Positions 51,822 through 60,930 are shown, numbered from the stretch's first letter. The stretch: DNA of 64,000 bases from JANXXV01 sp038200305 (GCA_038200305.1 JBBPYD010000066.1:25526-89525); one strand, 5' to 3'. Notes: generated by a model from the sequence alone, not told the origin. Made by a program: numbers and translations.

Positions 51822-52503
51822 ATGCCGCCTTATGGGTTAGCTTGGGCTTCCTTAGCTCTCTCGGTTCTGAGTGCATTGGTCATCCTGATTCATCTCCTAA
51901 CCGGGCGCCGCCAAAAAATGGCCATAATGAATTGGGTTTGGCCGATCACCGCTTTGTACATGGGACCTGTTGCTCTATGGGCGTACTGGAGCATGGGCCG
52001 CGATAAGGAGCAATCTTCCGCGAAAAAGGAGCACCACCAGCCCCCCGTTCTGGAAAACCGCTTTCGTCGGTTCAACCCACTGTGGCGCCGGCTGCACGCT
52101 GGGAGATTTCGCCGGGGAGTGGATCGTATTTCTAACCGGTTTCACTCTAGCGGGTTCAGTGCTCTGGTCCGATTATGCCGTGGATTTCGTTCTCGCCTAC
52201 CTGCTCGGTCTGGTGTTCCAGTACTTCGCGATCGCGCCGATGCGGAATATTTCCGGCCTGGCTGGGATTTGGGCAGCAGCGAAAGCGGATACTATTTCTC
52301 TCGTGGCGTTCGAGGTTGGGATGTTCGCGTGGATGGCCCTTACGCATGAAGTTCTATTCCAGCCGCCTCTGAAGCCAAATGATCCGGTTTATTGGTTCAT
52401 GATGCAGATTGCAATGATAGTAGGCTTCATCACAACGTACCCTGCCAACTGGTTTCTGATTCGGAAAGGGTATAAAAGAGGCGATGTAGAACGGCCCGCC
52501 TAG
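51822..52503 (+). pseudogene. DUF4396 membrane protein with one frameshift
   Basis: The first frame starts at ATG 51822 and gives two helices (LAWASLALSVLSALVILIHL; WVWPITALYMGPVALWAYW), then runs into a histidine-rich linker. At a run of six C near 52040 the homology moves to another frame: PPFWKTAFVGSTHCGAGCTL, then more helices (YAVDFVLAYLLGLVFQYFAI; YWFMMQIAMIVGFITTY) to the stop at 52503. The combined product is a normal DUF4396 protein. A single base in the C run would restore it, so sequencing error, phase variation and mutation are all possible. The function of the family is unknown. Confidence 0.75.
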
Positions 52504-52606
52504 TCTTGCATCGAGTCAGGAAAAGATCCGTTTGTGCCCATCAATGCGGGAACTACCTCGTCATGTTCAATGAATTCCGCCGCTCAATTCTCGGGCGCTA
52601 TTTCGA

Positions 52607-53413
52607 CTAGTGAAACTCCAACCCCCGCTCGCGATTCAATTGTTCTGTCAAGTCGCGATCAATGGAAGAGAGAGGAATGCGTCTCTGTTCCTTATTCCGC
52701 GTCACGTAGTGCAGCATGTCGCCCTCGGTCCAATAGGCCACCGCCAATGTTACGGTTCCGTTCGGAAACGCGATTAACCAATATTCCGGCCTCTTTGCCG
52801 CAGCTTGCGGTTGTGGCAATGGCCCAGGCTGAGTGCCGTAGCCACCCGCCGAATAATCGCGGATCTGAGGACGTGCCGGTGCAGGCGGCGCGTAATATTC
52901 GTTCACCACCACCGGAGGCGGAGGCGCGTAAGAGGCCGGAGGACTCACATACTCCACTGGCGGATATCCGCCGTAGCCACCATAGCCGCCATAATAGCCG
53001 TCAAAAATCGGTGCCGAAAATCCCGAATAGAAGACCGGAAAACCACCGAAACCAAACCCGAAACCATCGCCAACGAATCCACGCCGGAAGAAAGCCGGAT
53101 TACCGCGGAAGCCACCCCCAAAGCCTCCCACGAATCCTCCAGGCAGGAATCCTGGACGAACTCCGCCATGAAAGCCCCCGGCAAATCCAGGACGCCCCAC
53201 AAATCCGCCCCCGCCGTGAACCCCGCCCCCGAAGCCACCGCCACTGCCCCGGAACCCGCCGCCAACGCCACCTCCACCACCGCGGAACCCGCCGCCACCG
53301 TGAGAACCACCACCCATTCCGCCACCCCGGCCACCGCCCCGTTGCGCAAAGGCGGTCGTTGTAAGCAAAAAGATCACAACACAAAAGATCGCACGCCCTG
53401 TTAGCTTTCTCAC
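52607..53413 (-). CDS. Secreted glycine-rich protein
   Basis: 268 residues from GTG 53413, which has a GAGG site; a second GTG lies 33 bases upstream. A signal peptide (LTGRAIFCVVIFLLTTTAFA) is followed by about 90 residues of GGG/GGGF repeats. Next comes a Tyr/Pro-rich part (YYGGYGGYGGYPP) and a compact C-terminal domain (WLIAFPNGTVTLAVAYWTEG) ending in charged residues. The repeats suggest an unstructured, surface-attached or matrix protein; the C-terminal domain may anchor or fold separately. No known family. Confidence 0.75.
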   Translation of the reverse strand: MRKLTGRAIFCVVIFLLTTTAFAQRGGGRGGGMGGGSHGGGGFRGGGGGVGGGFRGSGGGFGGGVHGGGGFVGRPGFAGGFHGGVRPGFLPGGFVGGFGGGFRGNPAFFRRGFVGDGFGFGFGGFPVFYSGFSAPIFDGYYGGYGGYGGYPPVEYVSPPASYAPPPPVVVNEYYAPPAPARPQIRDYSAGGYGTQPGPLPQPQAAAKRPEYWLIAFPNGTVTLAVAYWTEGDMLHYVTRNKEQRRIPLSSIDRDLTEQLNRERGLEFH

Positions 53414-53458
53414 CGCCCGTACTCCTCTACCGAAGCGTAGCTCCACTCCCTGTGCAAA

Positions 53459-54514
53459 TCAAGCCACATGCGGATCGAGTTCCGGATCGGCCTCCAGAGC
53501 GACCTCATTGTTGCGCCGCGCCGCTTTCTGGCTCAGCGCCGTCAGCCATGATGGAGATGCGGCCGAATGGCTCTCGCGCCCCGTCGCGCCGGCCGTTCCA
53601 ATACCCCCGGCCCCCGGCAGCAACTTGCCCGCAATCGAAAACAGGCCCGCAGTCAGCTCCGGCATCAGCGCATCCAGTTTCGCCGCCATCTTCGCAGGCA
53701 TGGAAAGAATCGCCTCGGCATCGCCTCGCCGGCACGCCGTCAGCGTCTGGCGGGCAGCCTTCTCCGCGCTCATCGACCCCCCCGGCATAGAAGCGGAAAC
53801 ACTAAACCATGCGTACTCGGCCTTGTGCTGGCCCTTGAATGTGGCATTCTCCGGACTCCCCGTACGCATTAATCCCGGACACACCGTGGTCACCACCACG
53901 CCATCTTTCTTCAACTCCGCCCGGAGGCCCTTTGAAAATCCCACCAGCGCAAACTTGCTCGCGCAGTATGGCAACAAATGCGGCACGCTAATTTTGCCGC
54001 CAATCGACGCGATATTCACGATCCGTCCCTCGCCCCGCCGTTGCATCTCCGGCGCAACGGCAAGCACGGTATGCACCGGTCCCCAGAAGTGGATATTCAT
54101 TGCATCCTGGTAATCTTCCACGGTCATGCTTTCCATCGGACCCACCGCGATCGTTCCCGCATTGTTGATCAGCACATCAATGTGGCCGAATCTCTGCCGG
54201 ACCTTACTCACCATCACGTCCACGTCCGCCTTGTTCGCCACATCGCAAGCGATAGTAATAACCTGAGCGCTCCGTTCCAGTTCCACGCGAGCACGGTCGA
54301 GTTCATCTCCATTCCGCGCGCAAATCGCGAGCCTCGCACCCTCCCCAGCCAGTTCCCTGGCGATCACCAGTCCCAGTCCGCGCGAGCCTCCCGTGATCAA
54401 CACGGTCTTCCCGCCAAAACTGTATTGGCGCCTATTCTTCAGTCCCGCGTAGGCGAGCACTGCCCCCGCCGCGGCGGCCGAGTACAACATTCGTTTCCGG
54501 TTGCGATCGTTCAT
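53459..54514 (-). CDS. Membrane-anchored SDR oxidoreductase
   Basis: 351 residues from ATG 54514. A hydrophobic N-terminal helix (MLYSAAAAGAVLAYAGLK) is followed by a short-chain dehydrogenase domain: LITGGSRGLGLVIARELAG, VLINNAGTIAVGPM, IVNIASIGGKI and the catalytic YCASKFALVGF. The C-terminal 90 residues are an extra helical, Ala/Gly-rich part. Family use is reduction or oxidation of lipids, sugars or sterol-like compounds; substrate unknown. It faces away from the PqaA-like gene with 81 bases between. Confidence 0.9.
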   Translation of the reverse strand: MNDRNRKRMLYSAAAAGAVLAYAGLKNRRQYSFGGKTVLITGGSRGLGLVIARELAGEGARLAICARNGDELDRARVELERSAQVITIACDVANKADVDVMVSKVRQRFGHIDVLINNAGTIAVGPMESMTVEDYQDAMNIHFWGPVHTVLAVAPEMQRRGEGRIVNIASIGGKISVPHLLPYCASKFALVGFSKGLRAELKKDGVVVTTVCPGLMRTGSPENATFKGQHKAEYAWFSVSASMPGGSMSAEKAARQTLTACRRGDAEAILSMPAKMAAKLDALMPELTAGLFSIAGKLLPGAGGIGTAGATGRESHSAASPSWLTALSQKAARRNNEVALEADPELDPHVA

Positions 54515-54595
54515 AACGTTAAAGACTCTGTGGATTCCGGACAGTTTCCACCCTGCAGGCAGGTATAATGCTTGCTGCTGCAAAGGGAGACTCAA

Positions 54596-55966
54596 ATGAC
54601 ACGGTTGCTTCGCCTGTTCCTACTGGCTTCGTTCGCGTTTACACTGATCGCGCAAAAACCCACCGCTCTTGACAGATACATCGCCGCGCCCGATGCAAAC
54701 TACAAGTACGAACTGGTGAACACAATCCCGGGCGACGGATACACGGCCTACGTTCTCGATATGACCTCGCAATCCTGGCGCAGCTCCTCCGAAGTGGACC
54801 GCACCCTTTGGCAGCATTGGGTCACCATCATCAAGCCCAACACGGTGAGCGGCCCCACCGGCTTCCTCTTCATCACGGGCGGCGCGAATGGTGGAAAGCC
54901 ACCCGCCAACGTGGATGCCTCGTTCGCGGAAATGGCCGTCCAGACCAAATCGATTGTCGCCGAGTTGCGCATGGTTCCGAATCAACCCATCAAATTCGCC
55001 GGCGAGACCCAGGGCCGCGTGGAGGACTCGTTAATCGCGTATACATGGGACAAGTTCCTCCACGGGGGCGATGATCAATGGCTTGCCCGCCTGCCCATGA
55101 CCAAAAGCGCCGTGCGCGCTATGGATGCAGTCACCTCATTTTGCGCCGGCGATAAGGGCGGTAACGTCAAAGTGGAAAAGTACGTCGTTTCGGGCGGCTC
55201 CAAGCGCGGCTGGACAACATGGACCACGGCGGCTGTTGACAAGCGCGTTGTCGCCATCGTCCCGTTCGTGATCGACCTGTTGAATGTGGAGAAGTCCTTC
55301 GACCACCACTTTCGGGCCTACGGTTTCTGGGCGCCCGCCGTCGGCGATTACAAGCGCATGGAAATCATGGAATGGAGCGGCACCCCGCGTTACCACGAGA
55401 TGATGAAAATCGTAGAACCATACGAATACCGCGATCGGCTCACAGTTCCCAAATTCATGATTAACGCCGCGGGCGATCAGTTCTTTCTGCCCGATTCTTC
55501 CCGCTTCTACTTCGATGAGCTCAAGGGCGAGAAGTACCTGCGCTATGTTCCGAACGCCGACCATTCCCTGCGCGGCTCCGATGCCCGCGAGAGCATGTTC
55601 GCTTTCTACCAGGCTTTTCTCCTGAACAAATCTCGCCCGAAATTCTCCTGGACTTTCGAGAAGGATGGCTCCATCCGCGTAAAAACCGCAACCAAGCCGG
55701 CTGCCGTAAAACTCTGGCAGGCCAACAATCCGGAGGCCCGCGACTTCCGCCTGGAAAAGATTGGACCCGCGTACAAGAGTTCACCCGTCGAAGAGAAAGA
55801 GCCAGGTGTTTACGTAGCGGCGATCCAAAAACCTGAGAAGGGCTGGACCGCTTACTTTGTGGAGCTCACGTATCCGAGTGAAAGCAAGTACCCGTTCAAG
55901 TTCACCACGGCTGTCCGCGTGGAACCGGACATACTTCCCTTCTCCGCGCCGCCCAAGACCAAGTGA
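54596..55966 (+). CDS. Secreted PqaA-family (PhoPQ-activated pathogenicity-related) protein
   Basis: 456 residues; ATG 54596 follows GGGAG and opens into a signal peptide (LLRLFLLASFAFTLIAQ). The family core is TLWQHWVTIIKP, FLFITGGANGGKPP, the nucleophile-like YVVSGGSKRGWTTW, KFMINAAGDQFFLPDSSRFY and NADHSLRGSDA. The alpha/beta-hydrolase triad appears complete (Ser, Asp, His). PqaA in Salmonella affects resistance to antimicrobial peptides; the enzymatic role is not settled. The stop overlaps the next start (TGATG). Confidence 0.92.
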   Translation: MTRLLRLFLLASFAFTLIAQKPTALDRYIAAPDANYKYELVNTIPGDGYTAYVLDMTSQSWRSSSEVDRTLWQHWVTIIKPNTVSGPTGFLFITGGANGGKPPANVDASFAEMAVQTKSIVAELRMVPNQPIKFAGETQGRVEDSLIAYTWDKFLHGGDDQWLARLPMTKSAVRAMDAVTSFCAGDKGGNVKVEKYVVSGGSKRGWTTWTTAAVDKRVVAIVPFVIDLLNVEKSFDHHFRAYGFWAPAVGDYKRMEIMEWSGTPRYHEMMKIVEPYEYRDRLTVPKFMINAAGDQFFLPDSSRFYFDELKGEKYLRYVPNADHSLRGSDARESMFAFYQAFLLNKSRPKFSWTFEKDGSIRVKTATKPAAVKLWQANNPEARDFRLEKIGPAYKSSPVEEKEPGVYVAAIQKPEKGWTAYFVELTYPSESKYPFKFTTAVRVEPDILPFSAPPKTK

Positions 55967-56544
55967 TGGACCTGCGAATCGCCGCCACAGCCGTGGTGTA
56001 CGTCAGTTGGTTTGCATACGGCGCGCTTTTCATCTCCCACGCAATCGCTGTCGCGGTCCGCCGCCGCGCCGATCCGGCTGCTGAATCGGAGAGAAATTCG
56101 GCTCCCGCCGCGAATTGGGGCATGGGAATGCAAGCCGTTGGCTTACTGTTTGCATTCTTTCACGGCCCTCAATCCGGTCCTTCTGCTCTATTGATCCTCG
56201 CTGCCGTGCTGGCGCCGGCGTCTGTACTGCTGGGCTGGTTCGCTACTCGCGAACTCGGAATGCAGTGGCGCATTCAGGCCGTAGTGACCAGCACTCATCG
56301 GCTCATTACAACGGGTCCATACGCGTTTCTGCGGCACCCTGTGTATACGTCTCTCATCGGCATGACGGCCGCCACCGCCTTCATTTACCCTGTATGGAAA
56401 TACACAATCGCTGCAATTGCCTTTTGCATGATCGGAACGGAAATTCGTATCGCCGCCGAAGAGAAGCTGTTGTCAGGCCGCTTCGGTTCAGAGTTCAAAC
56501 ATTATCGCTCGCGCGTGCGGGCCTACATTCCCTTCGTGCGCTAA
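55966..56544 (+). CDS. Isoprenylcysteine carboxyl methyltransferase-like membrane protein
   Basis: 192 residues from ATG 55966, overlapping the PqaA stop by one base. Five or so helices are predicted; the C-terminal ICMT signature is THRLITTGPYAFLRHPVYTS and AAEEKLLSGRFGSEFKHYRS. Bacterial members methylate or reduce varied lipophilic substrates; no prenylated-protein substrate is implied. It is coupled to the PqaA-like gene. Confidence 0.88.
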   Translation: MDLRIAATAVVYVSWFAYGALFISHAIAVAVRRRADPAAESERNSAPAANWGMGMQAVGLLFAFFHGPQSGPSALLILAAVLAPASVLLGWFATRELGMQWRIQAVVTSTHRLITTGPYAFLRHPVYTSLIGMTAATAFIYPVWKYTIAAIAFCMIGTEIRIAAEEKLLSGRFGSEFKHYRSRVRAYIPFVR

Positions 56545-56567
56545 AGACGATCTCGCGAAGAAAAAGA

Positions 56568-56696
56568 GTGGTTCCAGGTACGTTCGGCGATGAACTCCAC
56601 TCCTCGCCGCCCATTTCCGGACGGTTCGGGAGTCTCAACACCCATCACCTATTCCTTATCGTCTATCCAGCGCACTGGAATTGCTCCTGGAACCAC
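56568..56696. repeat. Inverted repeat in a 308-base gap
   Basis: GTGGTTCCAGG (56568-56578) and CCTGGAACCAC (56686-56696) are perfect 11-base inverted repeats about 107 bases apart. The gap between the methyltransferase and cas6 genes holds no other recognised gene, and no CRISPR repeat units. The arrangement could be the ends of a small non-autonomous element or a folded RNA. Confidence 0.45.
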
Positions 56697-56852
56697 CCTC
56701 AGGATGCGCTGAAATCGGTTCATAGTCAATCGGCAGTACCTCTTTTTCTGGAGATTTCCCCCGCTTTTTAACGGTCAACTTATCAAGTACTTACCTGCAT
56801 GTTGAAAAGGAATTCGTGTGGATAAAACGGCGGTGCCCAGATATGTTTCCAT

Positions 56853-57689
56853 TCAACGCGCGTTTATCACCGTAACGCCCAACTCACCCTTCCCCCAAAC
56901 CGTTTGGCGGCCCACACCCGTCCACCGTGCCGCTTCCAGGAATGGCAAAAATTCCGTGAGCGGTCCACAGTACTCTGCCGTGCCCGTAAACCCCTGAAGC
57001 CGATGCTCTTGTCCCGTGCGGCTGCTGCGCCGTGTTGTGCGGACCTCCTCAATCTCACAGCGGTTTAACTGAACCTTCGCCGCGCGGCTCGCCATACCGG
57101 TGAAATCGATATCCAGAGACCCTGAACCGTAGAGAGTCCGCAACGTACTCAGCCGGTCCCGGATTCTCGCTAACAGCACCGGAAACTCAGGCCGCGCCGC
57201 TAAACCGCCTCCGCCTTTCAGCTCCGTAGCCGTGAGAAATGTCACGCGCACAGCGCTGATCGCAGGATCTGCAGGCGCAAGGTCCAGGGATATCCGCTGC
57301 GTTTGAACGTCTTCCAGATCGGCAAGCCCTCGCGCCGGACCTAGACCCTGCCGGCCAAATTGCGCGAATGCCATTTTCAATCCCGCCGCAACATGCCCGC
57401 CGCTATCAAACACATTCACGTCGAAGTGGAAATGCTCCCCCGGCTGCACTGTCCGCCCGTCCAGATGACGCGCCCGGAAACAAAAAGGGCGTGGCTGATC
57501 TCTCAAACCACTCGGGCCGCCTTCGCGCATCGTTGGCGAAAACACCCGGGCATATTCCGTTCCGGTCACTTGTTTGCGCAGAATCGAACCCAAAGCGCCG
57601 CGCAGAATATTGGCCGGCACCACCGCTGGAAATGGAATGGCGCCGCGCGCCAGAAACGAAAATCGAAGCGATTCGAAATCAAACGTCAC
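56853..57689 (-). CDS. cas6: Solitary CRISPR RNA-processing endoribonuclease Cas6-like RAMP protein
   Basis: 278 residues. The N-terminal ferredoxin-like half has VVPANILRGALGSILRK, then PFCFRARHLDGRTVQPGEHF and FAQFGRQGLGPARG. The C-terminal glycine-rich loop is ARWTGVGRQTVWGKGELGV, the G-loop of Cas6 (PF10040-type) proteins. No other cas gene and no repeat array lies in the window. It follows ispE by 12 bases and seems to be cotranscribed with ispE and apt. Other acidobacterial genomes may carry the same lone gene, but I cannot check that here. Confidence 0.8.
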   Translation of the reverse strand: MTFDFESLRFSFLARGAIPFPAVVPANILRGALGSILRKQVTGTEYARVFSPTMREGGPSGLRDQPRPFCFRARHLDGRTVQPGEHFHFDVNVFDSGGHVAAGLKMAFAQFGRQGLGPARGLADLEDVQTQRISLDLAPADPAISAVRVTFLTATELKGGGGLAARPEFPVLLARIRDRLSTLRTLYGSGSLDIDFTGMASRAAKVQLNRCEIEEVRTTRRSSRTGQEHRLQGFTGTAEYCGPLTEFLPFLEAARWTGVGRQTVWGKGELGVTVINAR

Positions 57690-57701
57690 GCGGAAAAAAG
57701 C

Positions 57702-58577
57702 CTACAGCAACTGCTTGCGCCAGATCGCCTGGTAACGGCGGCGGCTGATAAACGTGAATGGATACACTTTGCAATCCGGAAATGCTTTCCTTGCGCGATT
57801 CAAGCCTTCCGTTTGATCGAAAATTCCGAACAATGCAGCGCCGCTTCCGGTCATCCGTGCAGGGCGCGCGCCCAACTTGCACAGCTTTCTCTGAATCGTA
57901 TCCAGGTCCGGGTGTTGCCGGAACACCGCCGGTTCAAAATCGTTTACGCAAAACCTCCGCCAGTCCCGCGAATCCAACAGCCTTGCTTCGGCTGCGGGCA
58001 ACTGCGCCTCTGTACGGTTCAGAAACCCAAACGCGTCCGCGGTGGAAACATGCACCGGAGGCGCAATCACGAGACCTCGGACCTGTGGCGGATCGCCCAA
58101 CACATACAGCTCGGTGCCGCGGCCCAGACCCAGCGCGCATCCGCCCGAAAGAAAGAACGGCACGTCACTGCCAAGTTCCACCGCGAGCGCAAGCAACTCC
58201 GCCATAGGAATCGTTCTGCCAGCCAGCGCCGGAAGTGCCAGCAGCACCGCGGCCGCATCGGTAGACCCGCCGCCCAGCCCGCCTCCCATCGGAATGCGTT
58301 TCATCAAATGAAAACGGACCTTCGCCGTCAGACGCATCGCATCCAGAACCGCCGCCGCCGCGCGAATCACCAGATTGTTCGCGATATCCACGGAAGAGTC
58401 CAGTTCCAGCGTGGTCCGCCGCGCTCGCGTGAACTCAATCGCCAGCGTATCCGCCAGCGAAATCGTTTGGAAAATCGTGCGCAAATCATGATAGCCGTCA
58501 CGCCGTTTGTTCAGAACTTCCAGAGTGAGATTGATCTTCGCAAACGCCTTCAGCCGCACCCGGCGAACCGCGCTCAT
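57702..58577 (-). CDS. ispE: 4-diphosphocytidyl-2-C-methyl-D-erythritol kinase
   Basis: 291 residues. FAKINLTLEVLNKRRDGYHDL opens the family after a few basic residues; the GHMP ATP loop is PMGGGLGGGSTDAAAVLLAL. Further on are GSDVPFFLSGG and GARPARMTGSGAALFGIF. It phosphorylates CDP-methylerythritol in the non-mevalonate isoprenoid pathway. apt lies five bases before its start and cas6 12 bases after its stop, so the three form one unit. No other pathway genes are near. Confidence 0.95.
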   Translation of the reverse strand: MSAVRRVRLKAFAKINLTLEVLNKRRDGYHDLRTIFQTISLADTLAIEFTRARRTTLELDSSVDIANNLVIRAAAAVLDAMRLTAKVRFHLMKRIPMGGGLGGGSTDAAAVLLALPALAGRTIPMAELLALAVELGSDVPFFLSGGCALGLGRGTELYVLGDPPQVRGLVIAPPVHVSTADAFGFLNRTEAQLPAAEARLLDSRDWRRFCVNDFEPAVFRQHPDLDTIQRKLCKLGARPARMTGSGAALFGIFDQTEGLNRARKAFPDCKVYPFTFISRRRYQAIWRKQLL

Positions 58578-58582
58578 TTTCG

Positions 58583-59098
58583 TTAGTAGTGAACCAGCGA
58601 TGTGATCTCGTAATGCGGCAGCCTCTTGCGGCCTTCCAGAAAGTCGAGTTCGATCACAAACCCATATCCGGCGATATGGCCGCCAAGCTTTTCCACCAGC
58701 CGCGCTACCGCGCCCGCGGTACCTCCGGTTGCAAGCACGTCGTCGACAATGAACACGTTCTGCCCAGGCGTGATCGCGTCCTTATGGATCTCCAGGCGAT
58801 CCGTGCCGTATTCCAGCTCGTATTCCCAGAACTCAATCTCACAAGGCAGCTTTTTCGGCTTACGCACCGGAACGAAACCCGTCCCAATCGCGACCGCAAT
58901 GGCCGGAGCAAAAAAATAACCCCGCGCCTCAATTCCAACTACCACGTCCACCTCCTTATCCTTCAACCGCAGGGCGAAGCAATCGATAACCTGCTTCAGG
59001 CCGGGGCCGCTTTTCAACAGCGTGGTGATGTCATAGAAAAGAATGCCAGGCTTCGGGAAATCGGGCACTTCACGGATCAGGGTTTTGAGGTCGGTCAT
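58583..59098 (-). CDS. apt: Adenine phosphoribosyltransferase
   Basis: 171 residues from ATG 59098 (TDLKTLIREVPDFPKPGILF); longer upstream frames overlap acyP. The PRPP loop is VFIVDDVLATGGTAGAVARL, preceded by VDVVVGIEARGYFFAPAIAV. It salvages adenine to AMP. The gene opens the apt-ispE-cas6 transcript. Length and motifs are normal. Confidence 0.97.
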   Translation of the reverse strand: MTDLKTLIREVPDFPKPGILFYDITTLLKSGPGLKQVIDCFALRLKDKEVDVVVGIEARGYFFAPAIAVAIGTGFVPVRKPKKLPCEIEFWEYELEYGTDRLEIHKDAITPGQNVFIVDDVLATGGTAGAVARLVEKLGGHIAGYGFVIELDFLEGRKRLPHYEITSLVHY

Positions 59099-59141
59099 TA
59101 GGCTTGCTATGGAAAGCCCTAGTAGTGTAACAGAGCCTCCG

Positions 59142-59429
59142 CTACCGGATGCGGAACCCCGTATGGTGCTCCATCGCAGCCTCTCGCTCCTCCACGCCGC
59201 GCACCTCTGAAAGTTGGGGACCCGTGCGCAGCATTCCGCCCAGTTCGGAAAGCTGGCTGACAGAACCAACAGCATAAACTTCCACCGATCCATCGGCAAG
59301 ATTCCGGGCATACCCGCTCACCTTCAGTTTCGCCGCCGCCCTCTGGACAAAGTACCGGTACCCTACTCCCTGAACGCGTCCGTGGATCAGAAATCGGCGG
59401 GCAACAAGCTGGCCGGGCATCAAACTCAC
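59142..59429 (-). CDS. acyP: Acylphosphatase
   Basis: 95 residues. The catalytic Arg lies in FLIHGRVQGVGYRYFVQRAA and the Asn in VSGYARNLADGSVEVYAVG, both intact. It hydrolyses acyl phosphates such as carbamoyl phosphate. It is divergent from hemB, with only 17 bases between start codons, so their promoters overlap the coding regions. Confidence 0.95.
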   Translation of the reverse strand: MSLMPGQLVARRFLIHGRVQGVGYRYFVQRAAAKLKVSGYARNLADGSVEVYAVGSVSQLSELGGMLRTGPQLSEVRGVEEREAAMEHHTGFRIR

Positions 59430-59446
59430 GATAACATTAGGACATC

Positions 59447-60427
59447 ATGGCCTTCCCCGTCACGCGCATGCGCCGCCTGCGCGCTTCTGAATCCATCCGC
59501 AGCCTCGTCCGTGAGACCCACCTGGAGCCTTCACAATTCATTCTTCCCCTCTTCGTCTGCGAAGGCGAAGGAGTGCGGCGCGGCATCTCCTCCATGCCGG
59601 GCAACGCCCAGATGTCCATCGACAACATCGTCGAAGAATGCCGGCTCGTTCAATCCTTGGGCGTCGGTGGCGTCATTCTGTTTGGCATTCCCGATCAAAA
59701 AGATGAATTGGCCTCCGGCGGATATGCCGAAAACGGAATCGTCCAGCGCGCCGTCCGGGCGATCAAACGGGACGTGCCCAAGCTGGCCGTGCTCACCGAC
59801 GTTTGCAACTGCGAGTACACCAGCCACGGCCACTGCGGAAAAGTCGTGGACGGCGAGGTGGAAAATGACAGCAGCGTGGAGTGGCTGGCGGCAGCCGCGG
59901 TGTCGCACGCGCGTGCCGGCGCCGACATTGTCGCTCCATCGGACATGATGGACGGCCGCGTGTCCGCGATCCGCAAGGCGCTCGACGCCGCCGGCTTCCC
60001 AAACATTCCAATTCTTTCCTATGCAGCCAAATTCGCCTCCGGGTTCTACGGCCCCTTCCGGGAGGCGGCGGAGTCCACCCCGCAATTTGGTGACCGCAGA
60101 AGCTACCAAATGGACCCTGCAAACGGCCGCGAAGCGATGCGCGAGATCGAGTTGGACCTTGAGGAAGGCGCCGACATGATCATGGTCAAACCAGCGCTTC
60201 CCTACCTCGATTTGATTCGTGCCGCCCGCGAGCGTTTTGACGTTCCGGTTGCCGCCTACCAAGTGAGCGGCGAATTCAGCATGATTATGGCCGCGGCCGC
60301 CAACGGCTGGATCGACCGGGATCGCGTCATGATGGAAACTCTTGTTTCCATCCGGCGGGCCGGCGCGGGATTGATCCTGACGTACTTCGCTAAGGATGCG
60401 GCACGCCTGTTAGCCCTGAACTTGTAA
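59447..60427 (+). CDS. hemB: Porphobilinogen synthase (delta-aminolevulinate dehydratase)
   Basis: 326 residues. The N-terminus is the normal RMRRLRASESIRSLVRET. The cysteine-rich metal site DVCNCEYTSHGHCGKV marks the zinc-dependent type. The two active lysines are in SYAAKFASGFYGPFREA and MIMVKPALPYLDLIR. It condenses two aminolevulinates to porphobilinogen for heme and corrin synthesis. Single gene, complete. Confidence 0.97.
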   Translation: MAFPVTRMRRLRASESIRSLVRETHLEPSQFILPLFVCEGEGVRRGISSMPGNAQMSIDNIVEECRLVQSLGVGGVILFGIPDQKDELASGGYAENGIVQRAVRAIKRDVPKLAVLTDVCNCEYTSHGHCGKVVDGEVENDSSVEWLAAAAVSHARAGADIVAPSDMMDGRVSAIRKALDAAGFPNIPILSYAAKFASGFYGPFREAAESTPQFGDRRSYQMDPANGREAMREIELDLEEGADMIMVKPALPYLDLIRAARERFDVPVAAYQVSGEFSMIMAAAANGWIDRDRVMMETLVSIRRAGAGLILTYFAKDAARLLALNL

Positions 60428-60574
60428 CCTGAACCCGAAAAGATTCCCGAAATAGACCCCGGCGGGCAGCGTCTAAAGTCTGTCTGATATATAGCCCATA
60501 GTCGTCTAGTAGCCGCATTCTCCAGCTCATGGTTCGTCGCGGTAAGGCGTTGGGGCACTCTAAGGAGTTGTATT

Positions 60575-60901
60575 TTGAAGAAACTTTTTGTGGGTAACCT
60601 GCCTTACCAGGCAAGCGAAACAGAGTTGCAATCTTGGTTCACGCAAGCCGGCGTGAACGCCGATTCCGTAAGCGTCGTTCGCGACCGCTTCTCCGGTGAG
60701 CCCAGAGGATTCGGGTTCGTGGAAATTGCCAGTGACGATGAAGCCGAGAAAGCCGTCGCGGCCTGCAACGGGCAAGACTTTCTGGGCCGCACGCTGGTAG
60801 TGAATGAAGCTCGTCCAATGACGGAGAGACCGTCCGGCGGCGGATCGTTTGGCGGTGGGAACCGCGACCGTTCCAGCAGCGGCGGACGTAGCCGGTACTA
60901 A
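60575..60901 (+). CDS. RRM-type RNA-binding protein
   Basis: 108 residues from TTG 60575, eight bases after an AAGGAG site. RNP2 is KKLFVGNLPYQA and RNP1 is RGFGFVEIA; the tail is Gly/Ser/Arg-rich (GGGSFGGGNRDRSSSGGRS). This resembles cyanobacterial Rbp and other bacterial single-RRM proteins linked to cold or stress response. About 147 bases precede it without another gene. The BON-LysM gene begins 29 bases after it. Confidence 0.93.
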   Translation: MKKLFVGNLPYQASETELQSWFTQAGVNADSVSVVRDRFSGEPRGFGFVEIASDDEAEKAVAACNGQDFLGRTLVVNEARPMTERPSGGGSFGGGNRDRSSSGGRSRY

Positions 60902-60930
60902 CATTTCAGTGACAATGGAGGAAAGCAATC

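Noticed and set aside
52534..53404. Plus-strand frames opposite the glycine-rich gene
   Set aside because: Arg/Pro/Thr-rich low-complexity shadow of the GGX repeats; the minus strand has a signal peptide.
56545..57689. CRISPR array near cas6
   Set aside because: No regularly spaced direct repeats are present in the gap or anywhere else in the window.
57360..58586. Plus-strand open frame of 408 codons antisense to cas6 and ispE
   Set aside because: Composition is Arg/Gln/His-rich with no domain, and it is opposite two recognised genes.
59214..59948. Plus-strand open frame of 244 codons overlapping acyP and hemB
   Set aside because: It is out of frame with hemB and opposite acyP, both certain genes.
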